NCBI GenBank assembly: GCA_020633655.1
Contig: JACKDF010000002.1
Location: 1 to 64,000 of the forward strand
DNA: 64,000 nt
Direction: 5' to 3'
DNA from: Deferribacteres bacterium
GTDB lineage: Bacteria > Zhuqueibacterota > Zhuqueibacteria > Zhuqueibacterales > Geothermadaptataceae
Part shown: in pieces, positions 26,641-35,907 of the stretch
How the letters are laid out: each line of letters begins with the position of its first letter
Numbering within the stretch: the stretch's first letter is position 1
Made by a program: the position numbers and the translations under genes
Notes under the pieces: model-generated
Told to the model about the DNA's origin: nothing
Seen by the model: only the letters and a program-made list of their open reading frames with translations
The model's database searches: none

Positions 26641-26801
26641 GAGAGCCTAAAGTCTCCACTACAAACTTCTGAACTATATCTCCATTTTTTGCCATTGACT
26701 GATCATTCATTTCCATTCACTGAGGCACACTTGTGCGTTGAAAGCAAATTCCTATTTTAGCCGCAACTTGTGGTTTACTAACGAAAACTGTGAATGGAAT
26801 T

Positions 26802-27947
26802 ATGCAGAAATCAAACAAAATAAAACGAAAAATAAGTGTCGTGGCTGGAATGGTTACCATTCTTGTTGTCAGCATGGTCGTCATAAATTCGCGAGAAAAT
26901 GATGCTACGAGCAGTACCAGCGATTCGCCCAAATCCATACCGGTTCTGGTAAAAACTGTTGAAGTCCGGTTAAGTGATTTTACACCGGTTCTGAATACGA
27001 CGGGACAGATCCATGCAAAAAACAAGGTTGAAATTTATGCCGATGTCACCGGTACACTTCTGAAAACACCTTCGCCCTTCAAGGCAGGGAATTCGTTTAA
27101 AACAGGTCAAATCCTGCTAAAAATCGACAGTCGTGAAAAACAACTCGCTGTTGAATCATCCAAAGCTGATTTTTTTGGCCAATTGATCGCCCTGCTGCCC
27201 GACATACAAAATGATTTTCCCGAAAGCTATAATGCATGGAAAACTTACATTGAAAATTATTCCACCACCAGACCTATTGCCCGGTTACCAGAGCCCCATT
27301 CTGAAAAAGAGAAATACTTTCTCGCGTCGCGCAAGGTCGATTTCCACTATTTATCGATTAAAAGTAGTGAAGTCAATCTTGGCAAATACACCATAGTAGC
27401 GCCTTTTGATGGCGTGATTCTACAGGGGGATCAAAATCCCGGCGGGCTGGTGAGAAATGGCCAGAAACTCGGCGAAATCATGCAAGTCGGAATTTTTGAA
27501 GTGCATATGGATGTGGCTGTTGATCGATTAAACGCCATAACTATCGGTAGCCCTGTTTCTATTGGTTTACCCTCTGGTTCCCAGCCTGTAAAAAGCAAAA
27601 TCACCCGCATCGGTAAGGCTGTGGATAAAAGCACACAAACTGTCACACTCTATGCTGAAATACGAAATCCCAACAATTTGATAGACGGCCTTTGGGTCGA
27701 TGTCCGGATTGCATTGCCGGAAATTAGAAATACGTTTCGCATCGATCGTAACTATCTCACCGAAAATGGAGATCTGCTTCAGGTCGATGCCGGGAAATTG
27801 CGATTTCTATCACCAGGCATTGCCGCATTCCAGGAAAATCAAGCGATACTCACCGGTATTCCGCAAGGCACCCACATTGTGAACCAGCTTCTTCCCGGGG
27901 CTTTTCCCGGAATGCGTGTTAAAAAAGCCGGGGACGTGTCACGATGA
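26802..27947 (+). CDS. RND efflux membrane-fusion protein (HlyD/AcrA type)
   Basis: About 381 residues from MQKSNKIKRK; a GTG twelve bases upstream is the other option, but GGA sits well for the ATG. An N-terminal membrane anchor (residues 10-28) is present. The lipoyl/barrel halves are recognisable: TGQIHAKNKVEIYADVTGTL, then YTIVAPFDGVILQGDQNPGGLV. The beta-barrel region follows (PVSIGLPSGSQPVKSKITRIGKAVDKSTQTVTLYAEI). The helical hairpin is interrupted by a proline-rich loop and is shorter than in AcrA. Periplasmic adaptor linking the pump at 27944 to the TolC-like gene at 31145. The stop overlaps the pump start by 4 bases. Confidence 0.88.
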   Translation: MQKSNKIKRKISVVAGMVTILVVSMVVINSRENDATSSTSDSPKSIPVLVKTVEVRLSDFTPVLNTTGQIHAKNKVEIYADVTGTLLKTPSPFKAGNSFKTGQILLKIDSREKQLAVESSKADFFGQLIALLPDIQNDFPESYNAWKTYIENYSTTRPIARLPEPHSEKEKYFLASRKVDFHYLSIKSSEVNLGKYTIVAPFDGVILQGDQNPGGLVRNGQKLGEIMQVGIFEVHMDVAVDRLNAITIGSPVSIGLPSGSQPVKSKITRIGKAVDKSTQTVTLYAEIRNPNNLIDGLWVDVRIALPEIRNTFRIDRNYLTENGDLLQVDAGKLRFLSPGIAAFQENQAILTGIPQGTHIVNQLLPGAFPGMRVKKAGDVSR

Positions 27948-30900
27948 AAAGTATCGTAAATTATTTTATCAAATATCACATATCAGCAGATTTGCTCATA
28001 ATGCTGATAGCAGTTTTAGGGCTAATGTCCCTGAGCACGATGACGACAAGCCGTTTCCCGGAAATTAAAACTGATAAAATAACGATTGAAACGGTCATGC
28101 CAGGCGCCTCACCACAGGAAATGGAAAATGGAATCACCCTGAAAATCGAAAATGAATTGCAGGGAATTACCGGCATAAAAAAAATCACCTCTCAATCAAA
28201 GGAAAATTTATCGCTAGTTAGCGTGACGCTCGAGAATAGCGCTGATGCCAATAAAGCACTGCGTGATATTAAAAATGCTGTAGATGGCATCACCACTTTT
28301 CCGGTAGACGCAGAAAAACCAGTCACTTCTTTGAAAGAACTAAAAGACATGGCTGCCACGCTGGCATTGTATGGCGATGTTAGTCACAGCCAACTAAAAT
28401 CGTTGGCAGAATTCATTAAACAAGATTTACTCGCAAAACCTGAAATCGCCGATGTTTCGTTGGTCGGAGCGCGGAATCCGGAAATTGAAATCGCTTTAAG
28501 CCAGACCAGTTTGCAGCGGCATAACCTGACTTTTAGCCAGGTAGCACAGGCCATTGCTAATAAAAATACCAATCTCACCGCCGGAACAATTGAAGCGGCC
28601 AATCAGGAACTCACCATTCGGGCAGCAGGCAAGCACTTCTTTGCCAGAGAATTGCAAGAAATCGTTGTAAAAAATACCCCTTCCGGCGGTCCGATTTATT
28701 TACGCGATATTGCCGTTCTCAGCGATGGTTGGCAAGATGGAGCCGCAGATATCTATTTCAATGGCACACCGGCAATTAATATTAACGTCATGACCACAAC
28801 CCAGCTGGATATTTCCAAAGGTGCGGCAAAAGCGATAGCTTACATGCAGGTATTTAATGCACAGCAAAAAAACGTTCAATTGGCATTGGTCATGGACGGC
28901 AGTATTGTTGTTCAGCAGCGGGCGGATTTACTTTTAGAGAATGGACTGCTTGGCATGGTGCTGGTGATGCTTGTGTTGGGATTTTTTCTCAACATCAGGT
29001 TAGCCTTCTGGGTGGCATTGAGTATTCCCATTTCTATGTTGGGCATGTTTGTCCTTGCGCCGTATTGGGGGGTCAATATTAACATGTTTTCGCTTTTTGG
29101 GCTTATTCTGGCCATCGGTATTTTAGTGGACGACGGCATTGTTATTTCCGAGAACATTTTTAAGAAATACGAGAATGGTATGTCAGCCAGCCTTGCTGCA
29201 TGGGAAGGGCTGCGCGAAGTCAGCACTTCAGTCATTGTGGCTGTGGTAACAACCTGTATTTTCTTTAGCGTTTTCTTTTTTATGGAAGGAACCATCGGCG
29301 GTTTTGTAGCGCATGTGGGTTTTACCGTGGTTGTTACACTGCTTGTCTCTTTGGTAGAAGCTTTCCTGATTTTGCCTGCGCATATCGCCCATTCCAAAGC
29401 CCTGTCGCGGGGAAGACAGCCAAACCGAGTTGAGCGACTGGCCAACAGGATTTTTTCTTTTCTGAAATCACGATGGTATGAGCCAGCATTGCGGTTCTGC
29501 CTGAATCGCCGCTGGATCGCGATTGGACTTTTTACCGGGCTGTTCATGGGGGCTATCGGGTTGTTAGCCAGCGGCTGGTTACCTTTTACCTTTTTTCCCA
29601 TTGTGGATGAAGATGCTCAAATTATAAAAATTGAGCTGCCGGCCGGGACAACAAAGGAGAAAACGAAGGAGCTCATCACGCAAATTGAACAAGTTACACA
29701 TGTAGTAAATGACGAATACAAGGCACAAAGAGCCGATGGCAAAGATGTTATCCTGCACCATGTTACGCAAGTGGGGCCGGAAGAGAACAAAGCCACGCTG
29801 ACGCTTTATTTGCTCGATGGTGAAACACGTAATCTTGAAAGTTTTCGAATCGCCAATGCAATACAGAATAAGTGTGATTTTTTATCAGAAACTGAAAGCA
29901 CGGCATTTGGGAACCCGTCATTTTTTGGTTCAGCCATTTCCATCTCATTAATGGGACATGATTTTGCCGAACTGGTAGAAGCCGCGCAAAAAATAACCCG
30001 AAGTTTAACTAAAAAATTTCCTGAATTAAAAAACATTACAGACTCCAACGAAATAAGCGGCAGGGAATTTCATATCGAGCTGACACCGCAGGCTAAAGCA
30101 ATTGGGCTTTCCCTGCGTGAAGTGACACAGGAACTGCGTTATGGTATTCTTGGTTATGAAGTGCAAACGTTGCAACGAGGACTGGATGAAGTACGTGTTA
30201 ATGTGCGCTACGATTCCGATGACATCGATAGTTATAGCGATTTGGAAAATCTTAAAATTCGGTTAGGAAACAATGAATACCGCTTGAAATCTATCGCCAA
30301 TTTAGTTCCGGTGCGTTCGACGCGGATTATCCACCATGAAAATGGAATGCCTGTTATTACGGTTACGGCTGACCAGGTTGACCCCTATGCGTCGACCACC
30401 GTCATGCAATCGCAAGTTGAAATTGAGGTGCTATCGGAAATGCGCCAACGCTACCCGAATATCCGTTTCACATTTGGCGGGCAGAGCGAATCGGCGATGG
30501 AGACAGTCGCCTCGGCCCAGGCAGCGGTTCCTGTTGTGCTTTTATTGATATTTATTTCGATCGTCATCAATTTCCGCTCATTTAAGCAGGCGATTGTTGT
30601 GCTCCTGCTCATTCCTTTTGCTTTCATCGGTATTGCACTTGGACATATAATCCACGGAATTTCTCTTTCCATTTTATCTTTATACGGCATAATCGCTGTT
30701 GCCGGCATTATCATCAATGACTCGCTGGTTTTTGTCAGCCGGATGAATGATGTACTGCAACAAGGAGCACCTTTCGTCGAAGCTGTCTTCGAGGCGGGGC
30801 TCTCACGATTTCGTGCCATCGTACTCACATCCATTACCACAATTGCCGGGTTAGCGCCCCTGATTTTCGAAACCAGCCTGCAAGCCAAATTGATGGTTCC

Positions 30901-31102
30901 GATGGCAATCTCGCTCGCTTATGGTTTAGCTGCTGCCACATTTATCACTTTATTGCTGCTACCAGCTCTTTTGAAATTACAAAACAGTTTTTCCAAATGG
31001 TTGCATTGGTTGTGGGAAGGTGAAACGATTTCCGATGAATTGGTTGAGCCGGCGGTGATTGAGTTAAATCGTTTGAGAACGGAAGCGACGCAAAGCAAAT
31101 AA
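27944..31102 (+). CDS. RND multidrug/solute efflux pump (inner-membrane permease)
   Basis: 1052 residues, the usual size. Layout is TM1 (about 12-32), first porter domain (PGASPQEMENGITLKIENEL), TM2-6, second porter domain and TM8-12. TM4 carries the proton-relay pair in GILVDDGIVISENIF, both Asp present, unlike the two pumps at 56 and 59 kb. The substrate is unknown. The gene is translationally coupled to its MFP and lies 42 bases before the TolC-like gene. The transported compound may be linked to the two TonB receptor/DUF4249 pairs that follow in the same direction. Confidence 0.92.
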   Translation: MKSIVNYFIKYHISADLLIMLIAVLGLMSLSTMTTSRFPEIKTDKITIETVMPGASPQEMENGITLKIENELQGITGIKKITSQSKENLSLVSVTLENSADANKALRDIKNAVDGITTFPVDAEKPVTSLKELKDMAATLALYGDVSHSQLKSLAEFIKQDLLAKPEIADVSLVGARNPEIEIALSQTSLQRHNLTFSQVAQAIANKNTNLTAGTIEAANQELTIRAAGKHFFARELQEIVVKNTPSGGPIYLRDIAVLSDGWQDGAADIYFNGTPAININVMTTTQLDISKGAAKAIAYMQVFNAQQKNVQLALVMDGSIVVQQRADLLLENGLLGMVLVMLVLGFFLNIRLAFWVALSIPISMLGMFVLAPYWGVNINMFSLFGLILAIGILVDDGIVISENIFKKYENGMSASLAAWEGLREVSTSVIVAVVTTCIFFSVFFFMEGTIGGFVAHVGFTVVVTLLVSLVEAFLILPAHIAHSKALSRGRQPNRVERLANRIFSFLKSRWYEPALRFCLNRRWIAIGLFTGLFMGAIGLLASGWLPFTFFPIVDEDAQIIKIELPAGTTKEKTKELITQIEQVTHVVNDEYKAQRADGKDVILHHVTQVGPEENKATLTLYLLDGETRNLESFRIANAIQNKCDFLSETESTAFGNPSFFGSAISISLMGHDFAELVEAAQKITRSLTKKFPELKNITDSNEISGREFHIELTPQAKAIGLSLREVTQELRYGILGYEVQTLQRGLDEVRVNVRYDSDDIDSYSDLENLKIRLGNNEYRLKSIANLVPVRSTRIIHHENGMPVITVTADQVDPYASTTVMQSQVEIEVLSEMRQRYPNIRFTFGGQSESAMETVASAQAAVPVVLLLIFISIVINFRSFKQAIVVLLLIPFAFIGIALGHIIHGISLSILSLYGIIAVAGIIINDSLVFVSRMNDVLQQGAPFVEAVFEAGLSRFRAIVLTSITTIAGLAPLIFETSLQAKLMVPMAISLAYGLAAATFITLLLLPALLKLQNSFSKWLHWLWEGETISDELVEPAVIELNRLRTEATQSK

Positions 31103-31144
31103 GAATATGGAAATTTTAACAATAGTAATTCTCAGGTAACTGAA

Positions 31145-32485
31145 ATGCCTCAACACTTTATTAAATACACCTTCCTTTTTTCTCTCCTTTTCGTGAGACA
31201 GATTTTTAGTCAGACCCCGAGTGAAATCAATCTGGATGATGTGGTAAAAATAGCCATTAAACACAATCATGATATGAAGATTTCGCGGAACGAATATGAA
31301 GCGGCAAAAAATGACGCAACATTAGCCAACGCCGGACTACTGCCGAATATTGATATTTCCGGGAGTTATGCACGCTCCATCATGGACACAAAAACAGAAT
31401 TTACCGGTGGCCTGCCTTCCTCGAATGTACCGGGAGCGGAAACTAAAATGTACAGCGCCAAAGTTGAAATTTCACGGACAGTTTTTGATGGATTTTACTC
31501 CATCAATAAATACAGTCAGCTAAAAAAACAAGCCGCTTTATCCAATGTTGGTTTAAAATCAACCCTGTCGAATACCATTGCATCCGTTTGGAAGGCCTGG
31601 TTTAATTTGGTTTCGGCACGTAATGATTATCAAATTTCCAAAGAGACCTACCTTATTTCTAAAGAACGCCTGAAGAAAATCGACAGAGAATTGCACTTCG
31701 GACAAGGAAAAGAAACAGAAAAATTAAATGCGATGAGCGCTGTAAATGCGGATACGCTGCAAGTGATAAGAGCATACCACACCATGTTACAGACGCTCGA
31801 TGATCTGAATGTGCTCCTCGGATTAGATACGCTTAAACAGGAGATGACTTATTCACCCGTTATCGAACTGACACACCTGGACCAAACAACGCTTCACAGC
31901 AATTTGTTAAAGAACAATGTGTCGTTGCATCAGGCAAAATTGAATTCAGAGGTAGCAGAGTTTTCCTACTCTATGAGCAAAGCCAATTATTACCCGCGAG
32001 TTTCATTGAGTGCCGGATACGGATATGATAAGCAGGATTATGACGCCGGGATAATGAGCTTTAATGAAACGTCCGGTTTTTCGATAGGCGTCATGCTTTC
32101 TTATACACTCTTCGATTGGGGAAAAACCAAAAATGACGTGCAAAAGGCCAGACTGAACGTGGTAAATTCACGTTCCAGTTTGGAGAAAACCAATATGCAA
32201 ATCGAAAAAGATTTTGAACAAGCCTGGCGCGATTACCAGCTGCAATTGACCGTGATAGGACTGGAAGAAAAGAATCTGGAAATTGAAAAAGACCGATTTA
32301 AACGTATTGAAATGCACTACTATTTGGGGCAAAATAGCAACCTCGAATTCCGTGACGCGCAATTAAGTCTCGCCCGTTCCAGGAATAAATTCATGGATGC
32401 AAAAATAGACGCCAAATTCGCCGAATTGGAATTGCTGAAAATGACGGGTTTGCTTATCCGAAATACAAAACACAAAAACGACTGA
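31145..32485 (+). CDS. TolC-family outer-membrane factor
   Basis: 446 residues. Signal peptide ends near IFSQ. It is largely long amphipathic helices with two similar halves, the pattern of outer membrane efflux proteins: IKHNHDMKISRNEYEAAKNDATLANAGLLPNIDISG opens the first half (pattern here spread over residues 36-72) and LHQAKLNSEVAEFSYSMSKANYYPRVSLSAGYGYD opens the second (about 260-295). FSIGVMLSYTLFDWGKTKNDV is the second beta-hairpin. Forms the trimeric exit duct for the MFP-RND pair just upstream. Confidence 0.92.
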   Translation: MPQHFIKYTFLFSLLFVRQIFSQTPSEINLDDVVKIAIKHNHDMKISRNEYEAAKNDATLANAGLLPNIDISGSYARSIMDTKTEFTGGLPSSNVPGAETKMYSAKVEISRTVFDGFYSINKYSQLKKQAALSNVGLKSTLSNTIASVWKAWFNLVSARNDYQISKETYLISKERLKKIDRELHFGQGKETEKLNAMSAVNADTLQVIRAYHTMLQTLDDLNVLLGLDTLKQEMTYSPVIELTHLDQTTLHSNLLKNNVSLHQAKLNSEVAEFSYSMSKANYYPRVSLSAGYGYDKQDYDAGIMSFNETSGFSIGVMLSYTLFDWGKTKNDVQKARLNVVNSRSSLEKTNMQIEKDFEQAWRDYQLQLTVIGLEEKNLEIEKDRFKRIEMHYYLGQNSNLEFRDAQLSLARSRNKFMDAKIDAKFAELELLKMTGLLIRNTKHKND

Positions 32486-32498
32486 CCAACAGAAGAAG

Positions 32499-34871
32499 AT
32501 GCTTATGTATATTCCGGGCAAAGTTTTAAAATTAGTTTTTATGTTCGCACTTTGTAATACAACTTTCGCACAAAACAAAATTACGATTAGTGGTTTTATT
32601 AGGGATGCCGGCAGTGGTGAAGCCTTGATCGGGGCGAATATCGCAATAAAGGGCACGAACAAAGGCACTGCATCCAATGAATATGGATTTTATTCTCTAT
32701 CAATCCCGGAAGGGGAGTTCAGCATCATTTTTCGATACATCGGTTACGAAACGATTGAAAAGGTTGTTGATCTCTCTGAAAAATATACGCTGAACATAGA
32801 ACTTCAGCCTGTTGCCGTGGAGGGGGAAGAAATTGTGGTCACGGCAATGCAGGAAGACAAGAACGTTAAAAGTCTGGAAATGAGTGTTGCCACCCTGGAC
32901 ATGAGAGCGATCCCAAAGGTACCTGTCGTTTTAGGCGAAGGTGATATTTTGAAGAGTATTCAGCTACTTCCCGGAGTCACAACAGGCCGTGAAAATGCTT
33001 CGGGATTTAACGTGCGAGGCGGTGCAACCGATCAGAATCTGATTTTATTGGATGAATCACCTATTTACAATTCCGCTCATTTGCTCGGTTTTTTCTCAAT
33101 TTTTAATTCTGATGCAATCAAAGATGTGCAGCTCTATAAAGGTGGAATACCGGCGCAATATGGCGGGCGATTATCGTCTGTGTTGGATGTCAGACAAAAC
33201 GAAGGCAATAACAAATCATTTCATGGCGCCGGTGGGCTAGGCCTGATCTCCAGTCGTTTGTTGTTGGAAGGCCCCATTCAAAAAGACAGAGGCTCATTTT
33301 TAATTGCCGGCAGGCGTTCTTATGGTGATCTTTTGTTGAAGGCTGCGAATGTCCTCCATGACAATTCAGTTTATTTTTATGATTTAAATTTTAAGGGAAA
33401 TTGGGCGATTGGGACCAAAAATCACTTTTATGCATCGGGGTATCTCGGTGAAGATAAGCTGCAAATGGGTGAAAGTTTTACAAATGCCTGGGGTAATGAT
33501 GCGGTGACTCTGCGGTGGAACCATTTGTTTAGTGACCAGCTGTTTTCTAATTTTTCAGGGATTTTCAGCGACTATCAATATTCGTTGGATATGTTCCACC
33601 GTGGATTGAACTGGGAGGCGCATATCGTAAATTACAATCTAAAAAGCGACTTCTCCTGGTATATTAACGATCGCCATCAGTTGGACTTTGGTGCAGGGAT
33701 GTTATATTACGAATTTCAACCGGGGCAAATTACTCCAATTGATGATTCATCAGTTCAAGAAACCATTCTGGATAAAAAATTTGCTTTGGAACCTGCACTA
33801 TATTTGAGCAACAATCATAAGATATCCAATAAATTGAGCATGCAATATGGCTTACGATTTACATCCTTTTTGCGGTTAGGCGAGCAAACCATTTACCAAT
33901 ATGAAAATGATGCACCTATCCTGTATAATCCCGATCTCGGCATACATAGCAATGGCGTGGTCGTGGACAGTACTGCATATCTACCTGGCGATATTATTAA
34001 ATCATTTTTGGGTTTTGAACCACGTTTTTCTACCCGTTATACCCTTAATGAGCAAAGCTGTGTTAAATTTAGTTATAACCGCACTCGCCAGTACATTCAC
34101 TTGATCTCAAATAACACATCGCCAACACCTCTCGATATGTGGACTCCAAGCGGCCCTTACATCGAACCGCAAATAGCGGATCAATTTGCAATTGGTTACT
34201 TCCGTAATTTTGACAACAATGTCTACGAATCATCGCTTGAACTCTATTATAAATCTATGCAGAACCAACTTGATTATGTTGATGGGGCTGATCTTGTCTT
34301 AAATAATAATTTGGAAACAGAAATCCTGGCCGGTGAAGGCAGGGCTTATGGCGCTGAGGTATACTTTAAAAAAAATAAGGGTAAGCTCACTGGTTGGTTG
34401 AGCTACACCCTCTCCAGAACCGAAAGACGCGTGCCGGGAATTTCTGCTGATGACCCGGGGATAAATGCTGGTGAGTTCTATCCGTCAAATTATGATAAAA
34501 CCCATGATCTTTCGATTACTTTTATTTTTGAACTGAAAAAAGGTTGGTCCTTGTCTGGAAATTTTGTTTATGCCAGCGGTACGCCCACAACATATCCGGC
34601 GAGCAAATATGAGTTTTCAGGGTTAATTCTTCCTCAGTACGAAGACCGTAACCAGCAGCGCCTTCCTGCATATCATCGTCTGGATATTGGTGCCACAATG
34701 TATGATAAACTGGGAGGCGACTGGGTTTTTAGTATTTACAATGTGTACAATCGAAAAAATGCATACGCAGTTCAGTTTGAACAAAATCCTGACGAGCCTA
34801 CGAAAACTCAGGCTGTTAAAACGTATGTTTTTGGCATCGTGCCGAGTATCAGTTACAGTTTCCAATTCTAG
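32499..34871 (+). CDS. TonB-dependent receptor with carboxypeptidase-regulatory domain (paired with DUF4249)
   Basis: 790 residues (a second ATG two codons on has better spacing from AGAAGAAG). Signal peptide ends near TTFAQ. Carboxypeptidase-regulatory domain about 28-110 (ISGFIRDAGSGEALIGANIAIKG). Plug: LGEGDILKSIQLLPGV, FNVRGGATDQNLILLDESPIYN and DAIKDVQLYKGGIPAQYGGR. Barrel ends in a C-terminal Phe (SISYSFQF). Closely similar plug motifs occur in the receptor at 35.9 kb, so they are paralogues. It starts 14 bases after the TolC-like gene, which suggests one operon linking outer-membrane import to efflux. Confidence 0.9.
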   Translation: MLMYIPGKVLKLVFMFALCNTTFAQNKITISGFIRDAGSGEALIGANIAIKGTNKGTASNEYGFYSLSIPEGEFSIIFRYIGYETIEKVVDLSEKYTLNIELQPVAVEGEEIVVTAMQEDKNVKSLEMSVATLDMRAIPKVPVVLGEGDILKSIQLLPGVTTGRENASGFNVRGGATDQNLILLDESPIYNSAHLLGFFSIFNSDAIKDVQLYKGGIPAQYGGRLSSVLDVRQNEGNNKSFHGAGGLGLISSRLLLEGPIQKDRGSFLIAGRRSYGDLLLKAANVLHDNSVYFYDLNFKGNWAIGTKNHFYASGYLGEDKLQMGESFTNAWGNDAVTLRWNHLFSDQLFSNFSGIFSDYQYSLDMFHRGLNWEAHIVNYNLKSDFSWYINDRHQLDFGAGMLYYEFQPGQITPIDDSSVQETILDKKFALEPALYLSNNHKISNKLSMQYGLRFTSFLRLGEQTIYQYENDAPILYNPDLGIHSNGVVVDSTAYLPGDIIKSFLGFEPRFSTRYTLNEQSCVKFSYNRTRQYIHLISNNTSPTPLDMWTPSGPYIEPQIADQFAIGYFRNFDNNVYESSLELYYKSMQNQLDYVDGADLVLNNNLETEILAGEGRAYGAEVYFKKNKGKLTGWLSYTLSRTERRVPGISADDPGINAGEFYPSNYDKTHDLSITFIFELKKGWSLSGNFVYASGTPTTYPASKYEFSGLILPQYEDRNQQRLPAYHRLDIGATMYDKLGGDWVFSIYNVYNRKNAYAVQFEQNPDEPTKTQAVKTYVFGIVPSISYSFQF

Positions 34872-34888
34872 TATGAGGTTCTAAAAGT

Positions 34889-35764
34889 ATGATAAAGTTT
34901 CCATACGTGCTGCTCATCATTTTCATTTTGATGTTTAGCGCTTGCGAAGAAATAATACAAATCGAGCTGGATGACGGTGTTACACGTTTGGTTGTGGAAG
35001 GCCGCATTGAAAAGCTAAAAGGAAGTCGAAACGGGTATCAGCGAATAATATTATCAACGACGGATAATTATTTCAGTCAGGTTAGTCCACCCTCAGTAAA
35101 TGATGCCAAAGTCATAGTATACGATGACTTTGGAAACTCATATCCTTTCACCGAGTCTGCAACGCAGCCCGGTGTTTATGAAACAGATAGCCTTTTTGCA
35201 GAAGTGTTCCGAACATACACGTTGATTATTGACTATGATGGGGAGACCTACAGTGGAGAAGTAAGAATGCTTTCTGTCCCGCCTATCGATTCTATCTATC
35301 AGGAATTTCAGGAAGATACACGCTCGTTCGGCAATAGAGGAGATGACTCGCCGGAAGGATATATTGCAATGGTTGATTTTACTGATCCTGCAGGAGCACA
35401 GAATTATTACCAATGGGAAATTCTTCTGGATGGTGAGTTCCAGATTGAAGCCGATCCTGCTAACCTGTTTCTCCGGTTACAAAATGATGAATTTTTTGAT
35501 GGACAAAAAGTAATTGGCCATCAACCGGACAATACACTGTTTCTTGATCCCGGTCAAGCTGTTGTGATTCGTCAAATTGCCCTTTCACAGCTGGCTTACG
35601 ACTACTATTCATTACTATTTAGTCAATCTGCGGAACGTGGTGTTTTTGACACGCCGCCAGCAACTGTTAGAGGAAATGTACAGAATATTACCGATCCGGG
35701 TCATTATCCCCTCGGTTATTTTAGTGCAGCAGAAGTAGCCGAAGCCTATTTAATAATTTTTTAA
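34889..35764 (+). CDS. DUF4249-like lipoprotein
   Basis: 291 residues. Signal peptide with lipobox MFSACEE (Cys near 19). Then IQIELDDGVTRLVVEGRIE, followed by two Ig-like beta domains with the hallmarks of DUF4249: NDAKVIVYDDFGNSYPFTE, TYTLIIDYDGETYSGEV and a late FDTPPATVRGNVQN segment. DUF4249 proteins in Bacteroidetes sit next to TonB receptors and are thought to be surface or periplasmic partners for ligand capture. Here it starts 18 bases after a TonB receptor gene, supporting that partnership. Confidence 0.85.
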   Translation: MIKFPYVLLIIFILMFSACEEIIQIELDDGVTRLVVEGRIEKLKGSRNGYQRIILSTTDNYFSQVSPPSVNDAKVIVYDDFGNSYPFTESATQPGVYETDSLFAEVFRTYTLIIDYDGETYSGEVRMLSVPPIDSIYQEFQEDTRSFGNRGDDSPEGYIAMVDFTDPAGAQNYYQWEILLDGEFQIEADPANLFLRLQNDEFFDGQKVIGHQPDNTLFLDPGQAVVIRQIALSQLAYDYYSLLFSQSAERGVFDTPPATVRGNVQNITDPGHYPLGYFSAAEVAEAYLIIF

Positions 35765-35907
35765 CACCGTTATTTATCCACTTTATACCAGAAAAACGGG
35801 AGTTGTCACTTTCGTGGATCAATAACAATTCAAGATAATTAAAATAAATTAATTTTGCGCGCCCAAATTCAACAGAAACGACCAAACAAATTTGAGGAAT
35901 TTTGCCC

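Noticed and set aside
28912..29601. 229-codon open frame on the minus strand
   Set aside because: Lies wholly within the RND pump gene on the other strand; the sequence is a low-complexity shadow with no protein-like pattern.
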